From: Symbiodinium natans
Lineage: Eukaryota; Sar; Dinophyceae; Suessiales; Symbiodiniaceae
DNA: 64,000 nt
Assembly (NCBI GenBank): GCA_905221605.1
Contig: CAJNDS010002217.1
Coordinates: 425,001 to 489,000 of the forward strand
Direction of reading: 5' to 3'
The translations under genes and the position numbers were made by a program. This document shows positions 1 through 12,982 of this stretch, piece by piece (the stretch's first letter is position 1; every line of letters begins with the position of its first letter). The notes beneath the pieces were generated by a model. That model had not been told where the DNA came from, searched no databases, and worked only from the letters and a program-made list of their open reading frames with translations.

Positions 1-2790
1 AGAATGGTTCGTTATGCTGCATCAACGGTCGCAGACACGGCTGGATGCTTTCCTGGCACAGGTCCTTTTCCACGATTCCTCTGGTATTGAGCTCAGAAAG
101 GCTTAACCGTGATCCGTGTGCTGTCGGGCGGATTGCTCACATGCCTCAGGTGCAGAGGGCTTTTGGGAAAGACGCTTCCGGAGAGTTTTGCTCTCAGCCA
201 GTTTGGAGGGCACGTGTGATCACGCATGTGACATAATCGTGTGGCGTGTGAAACCTAGTGAAAGTTTGTGTCGACAACCAGTGGGACGGACATCCAATCG
301 CATCTGTGAGGCCAGGAGGAAGCGTGTGCAGATGCTTCAACAGAGCCTCGCTTCAACTTGTATACTGAGACAAATATAGACAAATGAGATGCTGTTCGAT
401 TGTGTCGCAGCTCACGCAGGACAAGATGGAGAGCATTTTGTAAAGCGAGCCTGCGTTACCAAGGATCAATGCGGCACACGATCAGATGAGAGCCTGGTTC
501 CTTTTTTTGTCCTTCAGCTACACAGCCTGTGGGCTGCCCAGCTCACCGCAGACTTAGGTGTTTTATGCGCTTGGGCGACAACGTCTGCAAGAACAGGGTA
601 GGTCGTGCACCTCAGTGCTAGATGCTGCGAGCTGCGCGCAGCCTTGAGCAGCGCTCCTGGCACGCACAAGCGTGCTGAACTCTCAGGTTGAATGAGGATC
701 ACGCGGCCAAGTTTGCCCGCATCGATGAGCGTCTTTTCAGTTTGCCCGGGTCCAACTGTGTGGCACGCTGCTGACATTATGGTAGCTAGCCTTTTCCGAT
801 TAAGGCAACGAGATCCGTTGCAGCTGGAGTACTTGCCTAAGCTGGATCGATGCTTTCCAAACGCAGTGTTGCATGTGGTGTTGATGCCACAACTTGCGGG
901 GTATTGAAGGAGCCCCAGAATCTGACTGGACCATGTGACGTGAGCTGCCATCGCCACCAGTACCGTAAGGACCCTCCTTAGGATGTGCCAAATACGCCTC
1001 TATGTACTGATTTGCTTCAGGAAGCTCAGGCTCAAGAGGCGAGTCGCCTGCGGCCACCTGTGATTTGCTAGGAATCTGTAGCATGGGACACCAAAAGCCT
1101 ATGGAAAGACTCTACTTTAGGGCAACATTGCTTCTGTGGTGTCGTGTCTCGTCTGCGGTATGTTCTGCGGTGCCGCCAAGGTTCTATGACCGAAGGAAAC
1201 AGTTTCATGAAGATTATGTGCATGCCTCGAAGCTCTTGCTAACGGAGGGTTCGGCCCTGTGGATGTGCGACCTGATCTGTTAGCATCCATTCATTGAAGG
1301 TGCGCAAGAGATTTGCACTGGGCAAGTCAGAGGAGGAGGAGGAGTGATATCACACCTGAAATAGCAACATGAGACGCCTGGCTCCAAAGGCCGTCAGTTC
1401 GGAAAGTTTTCTGCCACGTCGGAGTTTCACAGTGCCATGGGCAATGCCAGGTCTGTCTCACAACACGTGCCTCCTGCAGTCAGAAAGAGAAGTCCAGGAC
1501 CTTGTAAGTGTGCCCGTTTCAGGAAGATGCTCTCTAAGCCAGGTGATTCTGGAAACTTTCTTCTCATGTTCACACGTCAGCAACCTTCCTCTTATCGGGG
1601 TGAACTGTAACCAGCAAGGATGCCTCCAACCTGGCGTAGCGGTTCCTAGGCCCCTTAATTCAGGTAATCTTCCCTTTCCAGAACTACAGATACGATGTGA
1701 ACATGTTTTTGCGCGGGTATCCAGTAGTCTCACACACTACCCACTCAACACATCTTCATTGCAACAGCAGCTTGGGATAGTGCAATATCGGCATGGCGGC
1801 TGCACCATGTGAGGCGCAGATGACAGATGCTTTGTGAATCCATGTCTGCACAGACCATTAACCAAAACAGGGACAGACTGTTGCCGCAGCAGGTGCCAGG
1901 TGTGGAACAAACTCCCAGAACAGCCAGAAACTTAGACAGGCCTTTGCTTGTTTGTTTAACCCATGAGACAGCTTGAAGCAGCAGGAGCGCGGTATGTTTC
2001 GTCACCAGACAAGATTTGCCTAGGTTGTCCTGGAATTGACACCTGAAGTGGAGAGTGCTGCGACGCAGGCCGAGCAGGAAACAGCGCCACTAATACCTTG
2101 GGGATGAACTTGCCGACAGCTGCCAACGAATCGTTGTCAATGTGCTATGTTTGTTTGGCGTGGTGCCACCATGTAGGCTGGGCTTTAGCAGAATTGTGTC
2201 AGCCTGGGAAGTACTGGACACAGATCACATACCGAGCGTGTTTCAAAGCATGGCCCCGGTATTCCAGTTTCGGGCAGAAATAGTTGCTCTTCCTATTCCT
2301 AGAATGATCCCAATTGCTATTATGAACTTGTCCTCTTGCTATTGCCCTATCTTTAACTATTAGTACATTTGTGGCGTTTACCACGTTTCTATTTCCACTG
2401 CCGTTGCTGTATCTTTTTAATTGCCAAAACTTATCATGATTCTGAGTCTTCTTCTTCTTATTATTATGATGTATTTTGTAATATATATTTTTTAATCTTA
2501 GCGTTATTGTCACTATTCTTGTTTTTATTCTTATTCTTATTCTTATTATTATTCTTATTCTCATTCTCATTCTTATTCTTATTACTATTGCACTGATAGT
2601 TGTTGTTTTGTGCTATGTGTGCTTTCCCTCAGTACCATCACTTGTATTCTCATTGTGCTTCACAGTATTTTACTTGCTCGAGTCCCGGGAATTCTGTCCA
2701 TAGCGGCACTGGAGCCTGTAAACAGCCAGACATTCTGCAATTTACGGATCTGCAACCAGGAAAAGGACGCCAACATTAGAAAGGCCAAGG
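1..2790. other. no recognisable gene
   Basis: I read both strands of this stretch and recognised no protein family and no run of phase-compatible exons. The open frames present are short and lack conserved-looking motifs. It holds the TTATTC tract described separately. It could be intron or intergenic sequence of a gene that begins outside the window. Confidence 0.5.
2521..2590. repeat. (TTATTC)n microsatellite
   Basis: An AT-rich tract made of TTATTC-type hexamers with slips to TTATTA and TCATTC. It sits in non-coding sequence, and the open frames through it on both strands are products of the repeat. Confidence 0.85.
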
Positions 2791-3179
2791 GGCCCTAGTC
2801 CAGAAAGAACTCTCTGGTCTGAGTTTTCTCGCAGCATGCCGTACCAGCCTCCACAGGTCTCAGCTGGCATCGGTGAAAGCCAGCCCGGCGCAGGCAGATG
2901 ACAGCAAGGATTGCGAAAGTATCGCTACTGAAGTGCTGTAAGAGCATCATGTCCGAACCCCAAGCAATGATGCTGAGTGACACCGACCGAGAGCACCCTT
3001 TGGCAACTTGTTTGCAAGCATGCGCTCCTGTTCTACAGCCAGATGTATCCAGACGTTTCTTTGCCAGCTTGACACATGCCTGCATAAGCATAGCAATGCC
3101 ACGTTGGACCCTTGCGTTTTCACGGCAGGGCTTGGCGAAGTTCCAAGCAGCTCCCCGTCGATTAGGTCAGGCTCCTAGC

Positions 3180-3838
3180 CATGAAGCACAGAACTGTGCA
3201 ATGCGACAGATGCCCCGTTCAAGTCTCGAGAAAGATCGGAGCAGCCTGTCGCGCAATGTCGCGCCTTCTGAGTCTAGGACTGGAACTGCTTCTGCCGTGC
3301 CAGAGGCTGCGACCAGTGTTCTTCCTTTTGACCAGCCAACCCCAGAGAAAGACGCAGCACCGGAAAGACAGAGAGCACACGTGTCAGGGCAAAGGCCCCC
3401 TGTACAAGTGTGCCATCTGCGGTGCCGGGACCCGAGTTGGAGATGCATGGACATGTTAGAACTTCTGTGTCTGATTTCGCTGAGGAGTTTGTGTACGAGT
3501 CGCAGCTGGAGTACCATGCCGGGGACCGGGCAAATCGAAGCAAGCTCTAAGCTTGTGATGAATGGGGTCAATGACGTGAGTGGGAGCCGGGATGAGTGCC
3601 GGCATGAACCGGCTGTACATGTTGGCACTTGACACGAAGCCCACAGATTTGGAATCTCAGGTGACCATTTGTCCAGACCCCAACGACAGCAGCTCTTTGC
3701 TGTCCACGCCTGGTCCGGAGCAAGCTGTTGCTGCCTCAGTGCTCGGGTTTGCGAAGCAGGCAGGACAGAGCGGAGCAACAGTGCCAGATCCTGCGAAGGT
3801 GGCTGCAGAGCCCGATGTCCGCACCTTATATCTGAGTT
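3180..3838 (+). CDS. candidate exons of an unidentified protein with a CxxC pair
   Basis: Three stretches look coding by amino-acid composition and by AG|G-type boundaries. The first, from 3388, reads KGPLYKCAICGAGTR and contains a CxxC pair like half a zinc site. The second, from 3485 to about 3542, reads EFVYESQLEYHAGDRANRSK. The third, about 3640-3838, contains DLESQVTICPDPN and ends ...AAEPDVRTLYLS. The last words resemble the first strand of an RNA-recognition motif (TLYLxGL), but the rest of such a domain is not visible downstream. I do not recognise the protein. Phase compatibility between the three pieces is unproven, and they may belong to different genes. Confidence 0.3.
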
Positions 3839-6326
3839 GAGGTCTGGCGGTCTGAGCGATCTAGGAAAACTCTAATCTGGAAGTGTGCTTGTCTTTGTGT
3901 GGGGAGTTCGGTTCATCTGCAGCCGCTCTTGCACAAGCTGCTAGCTGCGGACTTCAGCAATGCTGCGGCTGCGTCATCTGCCGCTTGCTGGCTTGGGCTT
4001 GCCAAAGCTCAAGATCACCACACTGTCAGGCGACACCTAAGGACCCAAGTATGTTTTGCTTCTTTGTAGCTTCATGATGATTTTACTCTGCTTCGAGCCC
4101 CCAATGCTCCGAGCCAAAATATTCGTTGGCCCTCTTCTCAGTGCCGTAGACCTTATTTCTTGCCGCCAAGACTTGGCAGATCTATCTGCCAGAGACTAGA
4201 TGTTGGACTGGAAGCTAATGGAGATCCGGCAATGGTCTTCCGGGCTGATGTCCAATCAAGGAAGGAGACTCGTGTTGCAGTCCGCTGTGCAAGCCCAACA
4301 CCTGGTCAGGCCGACGTTGCTTCTGCGCGGTTGCCGCACAGGCGCAGACAGGCGAGATTGTGTGATGCCTGCAGCGTGCACTCAGGGAATCCGCAGCTTT
4401 GTCACAGAGGTGAACGCCGCGTGAAGTCTGGCAGATGCAAGGACCTCACCTTCGAAGAATGTTTGGCGCAGCATCCGAGGCATACGTGAGTTGTGAGCCA
4501 AGGTGTTAGAAGCCGCTAGAAACTTTGTGGATTTCTGTAGGCATTGCTGGCATGTCCAACGGTTTCTGAGACCACAAGAAAGACACGGGCTGCTACAGAT
4601 ACCGGAACGCACGAAAGCAAACCTTTTCTCTCGCATTCTCTCGACTCTGTCAGACAAGTTACGTGGCCTGCGGCCAAGCACAAAACGCTGTTGAGGTGTA
4701 GCAGGCAGCATCACGCCAAATGTTGAGTGGCCGTGTTCTTCCTGACCTTTGCTGCCAGTTACTGCTCCTGGGTGTTGGCTCGTGGCGACAAGCTATCGCC
4801 CGCCTACGGCGACTTTCTGAACTTCTTGCGCGGGCGCACGCAGGTCTGAGCCTGCTCTATTCTCATCTCTTTTGGCACATCCTGGCACCAGTGCTCACGC
4901 GACGTGCAAGTGGAATTGCTGCTATGGCAGCCCTGCCATTCAGCGCACTTTCGGCATTGAACTGGTGCAACTCACGAACCTTCGGGAACTTCGGGCAAGC
5001 TTGAGATGAACATTCAGTGCGCAAGGTCAATGCTTTCCTCAAAGCTGTTTTTGTGATGTTCTGTGTCTTGCAGCGTCGAGTGTTTCAAAGTCCGGATGGC
5101 CGTGGTGTGAGTCCTGGACCACAGAACTTGTTTCCCGTAAATTTCAAAAGAATCTGTCCTGGTTTGGCTCAGTATGTCTCACCGGTGCAATTAGATTTGG
5201 TGGGCAGTACCAAGACGCACCTCCAGGCAACCCAAGGATCTGAATGGTACAAGTTGCTGCAGGAGGATGTGGGGATCTTTGGAGGCCTTTTGCCCAGCAC
5301 CTGCAAGAACAAATGAGAAACTCAAGAACCAAGTCAAGTGGCATCCAAACTTAGCATCGGCTTGGGCCAATGTTCAACTCGAAAACGAGGACTTGAACCC
5401 AGCGCTGCAGAATCTCACCGAACGTGATCGCAGAACACAACCATACGAGCAGCATTTCGCCGCAAAGACATGGCATATGAGGCAGTGGACATCCTTGATA
5501 TCTCCAGGCTTAGTGGCTGAGTGCGTGTAGAATGTCCGCCTATGTCGAACGATTAAGTCTCGTTGGAGTTTGCTTGTAGATTTCCATACCTCATGCGCCA
5601 AAATCACACACGGTCTCAAAGTTCTCATCGAGCAGCGTTTCTCTTCCGCAGGAAGCCCCAGCTGATCCGCAGCCAGCTGGCCAATCAGGCAAGTTTTGGC
5701 CAAGATTCTGTGCATTTTGAAGCGTTGCAGTTCTGAGTCCGATTTACTTGTCTTTCTTTCATTCGTGCTCTTTTGTCTGGTTGTGACGGGTGGTCGACTA
5801 GAGCGACGAGGCCAGATTGTCGGGGTCTGACGTGAAACATGAGATGGTAGAGGCTGCAGGCACAGCTCGCGAGCGCAAATTGCGATTTCCCCCGTTCTCT
5901 CTGTGAACCTTTCGCGGCATGCTTTCACTTGTGTTGCTTTGGCACCGAGCTGCTGTTCTTTGTGGCTTCTCTGACACTAGGGCGCTTGAAACTTCATTCG
6001 CTTTCTTGTGCTGAGCTGTTTTCGATTCAAGCTGCAACTCGTGGCCCTCGTGTTTCACACAGTGGTGGGCGACCGCTTTGTGCACATCCCGAAAGTTTCT
6101 GGGACCTGGCAAATCTGGATATTGGATATTCCAATTGGAGTGTCCGGTGGTGTCGAAAGTTTCCGCTCCAGCAAGAGGAAGAACCAGTTAAAGGCGCCTC
6201 AACCGTGTGCTTTGCAGCAACCACCATATCCTGCAAAGGTAACATGGAAAGCATGCTTGATTGGGGTCCTGTTGGGGACCGGAAAGACACGACCTGTTAT
6301 TTCGCAACGCCGCTTCGAGTTGGCCT

Positions 6327-6329
<3 letters not shown>

Positions 6330-6374
<45 letters not shown>

Positions 6375-6376
6375 GC

Positions 6377-6435
<59 letters not shown>
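6330..6435. repeat. (TG)n(TA)n(TG)n microsatellite
   Basis: About 50 bases of TG repeats, about 22 bases of TA, then about 35 bases of TG, almost uninterrupted. The open frames across it on both strands (poly-CV and poly-HT) are artefacts of the dinucleotide. Confidence 0.97.
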
Positions 6436-6438
<3 letters not shown>

Positions 6439-6540
6439 CAGGGCGCCCGAATCAGTCCTTGCAGAGCCAGTTGACAATGCCATGCGCTGAGCCTCCCACA
6501 CAAAAGACCGTGTGAGACAACAGAAGATCAAAAAAGATGT

Positions 6541-6592
6541 TCGAGTCTTGACATGTCTTGGCATGTCTTGACATGTCTTGACATGTGTTGAC
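6541..6592. repeat. tandem ACATGTCTTG decamer, about 5 copies
   Basis: Five 10-base units, ACATGTCTTG with single-base variants (GCATGTCTTG, ACATGTGTTG), lie head to tail about 100 bases downstream of the TG/TA tract. The ACATGT core is itself palindromic. Confidence 0.9.
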
Positions 6593-8708
6593 AATCGAGA
6601 GGCGCCAGACCCACGCGATCAAAACAAAGTCGGGTTCGGCAAGCCTTCCTGACAGGTTTTGAAATGGCTTGTAAGCTTCCTGCGTGCGGTATGTGGGTGC
6701 AACAACATGCAGCATTTAGCAGCCTGTCAGGCACAAGGATTTGACATATGCGCAGCTACTCTCAGCGCAACCTGCGTGGGCGACCTGGTTTGCCAAAGGC
6801 TGCTGGGATTTCTCGCCTAGAGTTCAAGCCCATGAGATGTCCAAGGTATTGCCTCTGGGTGCAGCAGACGGCTGCAAAAGGGGACCAGGCAGTTAGCTGA
6901 AAGCTGCTATTGCTGCTATTGCTGCTATTTCTGCTTTTTCTAGATTCTATCGGGCAGACGCTGTGCTCTCTGTGTCGAGGCTGGTGGGGGCATGCGTGCT
7001 TTCGCTGACTATCTGGAAGGAGCTGCAGTACAACATTGTGTCGTCCTTGACTAGGATGCCTAGCACAGAAAGAGAGGCTCGTATGAGTGTGTTAACGTGC
7101 CTGACGTGGGCAGGAAAGACACTCGCTCCGGCTGCTTCCAATTCGAAGCCCAAATCGTGGACCCGAACAGCTCCCTGGCCAGAACCCGGTAGCTCTTGTC
7201 CAAGCTGCTCTTTTCGGCCCAATCGACCGGCAACTGGTTGCCGCGATTTGCCGCGTGATGTCATCCAGTCCGTAGGCAGTGAGTGCTCCTCCAACTACCA
7301 CGGCCGCCGACGGCAGGCCTAACAGCAACAGTCTTCACAGTAGTGCATGGAAGCGGAGACGCATGGAGCCGGCTGTGAGGGGATGCGATTGATGAGTTTA
7401 GGCTGCAGCACGCGTTGTGGTCAATGAATGACTTTGCAGGGGCGCGTTGGCCGATGGGGGCTGGCTTGTCAACTTCGGCAAGTGCGCCACATGTTGAGAT
7501 TGTGTAGAGCATGGAGGCTGATGGCTTCTTGACATTGCAGGTACAAGGGCACTGTGTTTTCGGAGGCACTGTTTATGTGTGATGGGCCTGCGCCGTGCAG
7601 TGGCTGTGCTAGTCTGCTGTCTGCTGATTCTGAGCTCTCGTGGGAGGTCTACACCAAAGACCCGCAGTACTGTGAGTTCATTACAAACTCAGTCCTTCTG
7701 GCCGATCAGAGCAAGGCATGGTTGCTCCATGTTGTTTCATTCAGCCACACATGACACGAATGACGTCATGGGACTTATTCATTTTTCTGCTCATTTGTGG
7801 AGGCACCATCAAGAGACTCCTTGGCCTTTGCGGCCTACATCCAGCACAGAGCGAGGCAAGAGGATAGCTAAACAGAGAGCAAAGGCTCCTTCAGCACTGG
7901 CAGTTCGCTCAGAGCTTGGCTGCCATGTTGCTGACATCTTGTGCATAGTTCCTGCACCAGATCTGGAGTGTCAAGACATCGAAGAAACACACGTTTACGA
8001 GTGCATCTAGTGCCAAGCCGAGTGCTGGGATCAGGAAGACAGCTCCTACACCCTCCTAGACTTTCTAACTTGGCGAGTCAACTAAACACGCAAAACATGT
8101 ACATGCTTGCTGTCAAGAGAATGCTTACCTGAGGCCAGCCATGGCATTTCTGGTAGTTTCTAGCATCAATCTTGGGGAGATGCAGGATTGTTCCAGCGTG
8201 GAGCTTTAAAAAGACGGGTCACACTTCCGGCGGAGCTTCTGCTCTCTTGCAGTAGCGTGCCCCTGGTCACGAGTTTGCGGCAGTTTGCGGTCTTCTTTGC
8301 GAGCTGAGGGCCAAGGCTTACTATGCATATTTGGAGCCTTGTGCCTCCGGGTTTGTTGATTGTTAAGTAGCTTCGTCTCCGGTGTAGCATTTGCCCGGCA
8401 TGACAATGACTCTGTGTAATATTGTTATTTCCTATCCTTTCGAGATTTGATCTGGCCACCGCAGTCAGAGACGTTTCATAGCCTTCGGCACAAAGGAGAT
8501 TCCCTTTGGTTTCAGTATTGGAGGAATTGTGCCGGTGTCTGAACAGATTGCGAGTGGGGGCAATGCCTTACATTGCCTGACCCTTGCGTCGGTTTTTGAT
8601 GGCCAACGCTACCTCTGACTACGTCTAACTGCGCTGACTGCCTTTGACTTCTCAGTCACTGAGTTCATGAACGTTCATTAGACTCATTAGAGGCGTGTCT
8701 TGAACCAG

Positions 8709-11700
8709 GTCCCTCAGGAGACCTACGACGTGTACCGGGATGAGGCAATTTGCGCTTTGTTCTGCCTTTCAAGTGTCCTGCCTCGGTGCGGGTATCTGGC
8801 AGGTGTTGAGAGAAAGTTTGGCGGTCAGTTGCGACCTTGGCATCGTTCTCATCGTTTCAGAGGCATTCATGCTAAGCTGCTCATCTTTCGAGGCGAGGCA
8901 TCCCAGCGAATGTGGGCGCAATGGTCAAAGGACCTTCTGTGTGTCGCAGCTGTTTCCTATTCAGAAGCGATTCTGCTGACTTGTTCACGTGATGTACTAT
9001 TCAGCTTATCATGGTGCAGGACAGCAAGTTGGCCGAGCACCACAATGTCATGGTTCAGCGGTCCTCGCAGAAGCAACAGACTCAGCCCTATCTAGCCCTT
9101 TCTTTTTAATTGCTTTCTTAGATGGGCACTCGGCACATCCCGGCATCTGGTGGAGGCGCAACCAGCTCCTCGACGAGTTGCGAAAAAAGGAGGCGGAGGT
9201 CAGCCAAAGATTTGGGGCACACAGGTCTGACATGTCTGACTCGACGCAGGAGTGCACCTTCCAGCCGAAGACCTTGTCACGAGGAAGCCCAAGAACGTTT
9301 TCTCGCCCGGACACAACAGGCATCTCTCATGAGTGATGCTTCCGGGATGCAGTGCCATCATGATTGCAGTATTTGAGCAACTCCTCACATGAAACCTTGA
9401 GCTTTTCCGAAACAGGTGAGGTTAAGTGGGAGCAGCGTGTTCAGCTCAGTTCTGTTATCGGCATCGAAAAGGTCTTCTCGAGTTAACATATACTGTGATG
9501 TGGGGAGAGTCGCTGAACAGGCTTGGACCAGCACAAGAGAGACCAACGCTTAAAGCAAGTTGAGGCAAGGCATGCGCAGGTGAGCCCGCTCGGAACTGGA
9601 AATGGAGAAACTGCTTGGGTGGAAGGCGCAGCACTATGCGGAACTGACCTTGAAACCGAAGATCAGCCCTTTTGCGCAGGCCGCTGCGTACGGATAGGTA
9701 GAGTTACCTAGGCCTGTCTTACAGAGTCATACGGAGTCCAGCTGCAGGCCTGGAGTCAGAAGCAGGCGGAGGCCGAGCACAGCATGACCCACTGTGTGAC
9801 CAACTTTTCCAGCGTCTTGAAGAACGCTTTTCATCTTGTTCTCGATTTGAAGCCCTCGGTTTTGCCCTCAAAGGCCGTTCGTGAAAGCACGAGCGCAAGC
9901 AGCGTTTTCGAGCGCCTCTATCAGGCAGCACTGCAGCAGGCCTCCCAACAGCTCATGACCCCAGCTGGCCTGTCTACAAAGCACTTTTGCATGATTATCA
10001 GCGAAAGTTGACTAGACTAGTCACTAGACTAGTCACTGACTAGTCTTCCAGTTGTGGGCCAGCAACCTGCCAGCTGTCTGTGCCCACCTGCTGGATTCAC
10101 GAAGGAGGAGAAGCAGACAGCAGCCAAAAGAGAACGTGAGTCTGACCAGGCCAGAGTTCGAATGGACTTTGTCGAGACATGGCACATCTTTTTTCTCCAT
10201 CTTCCTCTTTCTTTCGCACGAGTGTACTTGTCCAGTATGCTGGTTGCAACGATGAGAGTACTGAACCAGAGGCGGAGTGTCTTTCTCCGCCTGCGGCTGT
10301 AAGCAACCGCAACTCACCTCCGCGAAGGCCATGGTCTGATGATTCTCACTCGTTTTGCAGTGCATGCCGTAGATTTTAGTTTGAACCCGCCGTGCCTTTA
10401 GAAACTGGTTGTGCGTGCACTGCTTCGGCAAGAGAAGTCATGCTCATGCTGTCTAGTCATCAGGATTCCGACATCTGAGCTTCTCTACAGCGATGCTTTA
10501 GACCGCCGCGAGCGGCTCCGCATTATGACGGACCGAAAAGATTCGGAAGTCGGCAGCTTTGAGAATCTCGGGACTTGACGGCAAATCTCTGCAAATGCCT
10601 GACAGGAGCAAATGCAGCTGCGGCGCGAAGAGGAAACGAAGGAACGATGCGCAGCATCGCCCTCAGTCGCTCTGATAGGCCAATACGCCCGAGACCATTC
10701 ACTACGAACTCCAATCCTACGATCCGCAGCAAGGCACATACACCAAGGAACATCACCGTACACAGATACACCAACATATGCAGACACTGGGCAAGCAGCC
10801 CAAAATCGACAAAACCCTCACCTGCAAGCTTTTTGAACAGCCTCATCCACCCTCCTCCAGATCCACCCTCGCAGACAGGAGCAAAGATCGTTACAGTGGC
10901 ATCGACTTGCAGTAGGAACGGATCGATATGAGAAGCGCGCTACACAGAGAAACCAGGCCCTGCCCATGTTTTCGCAACAAGCCCGGAAGAACAAAACACA
11001 ATGGCTCCAAGACAATGGAATCGACCACAACAACTGGTAGCAAACGCAAGGCAAATCGACCTCTCAGACCCACAAATTCACGGGGGCGCTCTCGTTAGCT
11101 CGGACCAGTTATAGACACACATGCGCGTGCAGACCGAAATGTTCACAGTGTTCGAACGGGTTGCCACACATGGCAGCGGCTCAGATTCAGCAAGGGGAAG
11201 AGCGACCCCTCAAACTACTCACTTTGCAATCTTTTCCAATAGCACCTAGCTGACAGAAGGGCGCGAAGGTCGCTTAGTGTCGATGACGCTTCTCATGTTT
11301 TGTCGAGGTTTTCACCTTTCGTTTTGGATCCTGAACCATGTGATGTGAGCCCTAAAATAGAGCAGTGAGTAGCGAAGCCTGATCCTGAAGCTACCTGACG
11401 AGCCTTGGAGGCGGTGCTCTCGGCAGCAGATGAGGTCACGCGTCAGATTCCCCACCCCGCGTCGCTGCGTAGCCAGCCTCATGTGTACGGAAAGAAGTAA
11501 AAAGATGTAAAAAGTGAACCTGCGTAAGCCGCTCCGGAGCAAGACCTGGCTCAGGCCCCTGAAAAAGAGGGAGTGGGGGATGTGCTTTGAATTTGAGGAT
11601 AAATTGGAGGTCGTACGGGGTAGTTTGCACAAACGAGAAAGTGCAGGAGCTCTGCAACAGTTGAGTGCTCACCAGCCTTCTCCCAAGCCGTTTCAATCGG

Positions 11701-12269
11701 ACCACGCCAACAGGGGTCGTGGTGGCCCTGTGGAAACGGGCCCTTGCTCAAAGCCGTCGAGAAGCAGGAGAAGAAGAAGGAGAAGGAGAAGGAGAAAAAG
11801 ACGGAGAAGAAGAAGAAGAAGAAGAAGAAGAAGAAGAAGAAGAAGAAGAAGAAGAAGAAGAAGAAGAAGAAGAAGAAGGAGAACTGTGGGCGAAGCTTCA
11901 AGGAGATCAGGAAGGAGCAAAGGAGAAGAAAAGAAGCAGGAAAAAGAGAAGGAGCCAAGGAGAAGAAGGACAAGAAGGAGAAGAAGACAAATAAGTTGTT
12001 TATGTTATGAGGGGTGAGGGAGCGTGCAACGAGCCGAGCCTGCAACAAGAGCTGCTTTTGGCAGGCAGCAAGGAACAGGGAGAAGCAAACATTTATCCGG
12101 TAAGACAACGGACAAGTGATCGCCCTTTAGGATAGAGATGACATCATGAAACCTTCATAAGAAAGAGTGCTAACACCGGCTCGCAAAGGTGCTCTACAAG
12201 TCAAGCAGGTTGTACTATCAGCTCATCGAGAAGCAGATCAAGGTCCTTGAAGCTCAAACTTCTGCCTAG
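8709..12269 (+). CDS. CTFxPK-motif protein (CTF-A), multi-exon
   Basis: Unnamed protein of a type I know from protists, built of charged helices with recurring CTFxPK and (R)LYxDAxxRR motifs; its function is unknown. Exons I can support: 8709-8744 (VPQETYDVYRDE), 9156-9198 (LLDELRKKEAE), 9250-9319 (ECTFQPK), 9521-9579 (LDQHKRDQRLKQVEARHAQ), 9608-9692 (LTLKPKISPFAQ), from 9725, 10480 to about 10549 (LLYSDALDRRERLR), 10606-10641 (EQMQLRREEETK), about 10797-10917, about 10925-11038 (RYEKRATQRNQAL) and a last exon 12209-12269 (LYYQLIEKQIKVLEAQTSA, then TAG). Joins 9198|9250, 9319|9521 and 9692|9725 are phase-consistent. The start codon, some internal exons and the link across 11.04-12.21 kb are missing. 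A second gene of the same type (CTF-B) lies beyond the FtsH pair. Confidence 0.6.
9580..9607 (+). other. 28-nt GT...AG segment: ultrashort intron or frame error
   Basis: Exon 9521-9579 ends in frame at ARHAQ. The next clearly coding words, KLLGWKAQHYAE followed by LTLKPKIS, begin at 9608 in a different frame. The 28 bases between start GTGAG and end GGAG, so removing them restores the frame. The alternative is a one-base indel, either real or in the assembly. Confidence 0.4.
10004..10044. repeat. tandem ACTAGACTAGTC-type repeat
   Basis: Three to four partial copies of a 12-base unit containing the palindrome ACTAGT. It probably lies in an intron of CTF-A. Confidence 0.8.
11040..12208. other. 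probable long intron of CTF-A
   Basis: No motif-bearing exon was found between the RYEKRAT exon and the C-terminal exon, apart from a low-complexity GAA tract. Family relatives carry a VDVN-type segment shortly before the C-terminus; I looked for one here and did not find it. Confidence 0.4.
11762..11993. repeat. GAA/GGA purine tract
   Basis: Over 200 bases of almost pure purine on the + strand, with about 75 bases of uninterrupted GAA (about 11805-11880) flanked by GGAGAA variants. Poly-E, poly-K, poly-R, poly-L and poly-F frames in this interval are artefacts. Such tracts can form triplex DNA. Confidence 0.95.
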
Positions 12270-12982
12270 TAAAAGACGCGACCTGTCTGGAGGCGGCCTT
12301 TGATGGAGCAGCCAACGGGCAATCACAGCTCGCTCAAGCATCTTTGGAGGACAAGCTGAAAAACCAATGAAGATACACAGCCTTTGCAAGATGCGCGCTT
12401 CTTCCCCGCAACTCTCAGATGCTGCTGCTACCCGTGGCTACTGTTACTTGAGAGGACTTCTTGGTCCGCTTCAAGTGCATGAGGCCAAGAAAGAATGGTG
12501 AGGCCTGTTGATTTGCAGAGAATCGAGTTTTTGGGGCGGGCAATGGGTGATGTTGGAGCTTTGGTGGTGCTGGTGCTGGTGGTGTGAAAGTCAATAGCTT
12601 TGTGGATGTTCGCACGTAGCGTGCACGGGTTTATTATCGGTCGATTTTGTAGATTGCCATGCTGCTCTTCTGGCTCAGCTGTGCTAATGGATTGTTCCAC
12701 TGACATTCCTTCCTGGTGTTTTTTGGGTCAGCCGTGCTGCAATGGCGGCGAGGGCCTTACACTGTCTTACATGCTCTGGATGTGCTGCCACATCCGCAGA
12801 CCGTAGCGGCCGTAGCGTCTGACCGTCGCATTGGGGCCCTGTTGATGAGGTGGTCAGTAAAATGGCGTCCGCCAAGAGCAGCCGCGCGCCTGCAGTCGTA
12901 GCAGGCTCGGATGGATTCTTTACGCCCAATCGGCCGTCCTGTGACTTGCGGCTTTCGTGAGTCGACACCCGGCTTTCTGAGT

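Larger units (their letters stand above)
3840..8700. other. mostly non-coding, two microsatellites
   Basis: No gene could be assembled here. Weak coding-like pieces occur near 4503-4694 (NFVDFCRHCW) and 5267-5316, without recognisable domains or matching neighbours. The stretch holds the TG/TA and ACATGTCTTG repeats listed separately. It may contain the 5' end of the CTF-A gene, whose first exon was not found. Confidence 0.4.

Noticed and set aside
2898-3632. 244-codon + strand open frame
   Set aside because: The protein-like words in this interval (YKCAICGAG, EFVYESQLEYH) are in other frames, so the long frame itself is probably chance.
4107-4122. Dinoflagellate spliced-leader-like word on the minus strand (ATTTTGGCTC)
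   Set aside because: Only ten bases match, the following bases diverge, and no minus-strand gene follows.
5375-5400. tRNA-like T-arm on the minus strand (GGTTCAAGTCC)
   Set aside because: No acceptor stem, D-arm or anticodon arm can be folded around it, and the T-stem itself does not pair.
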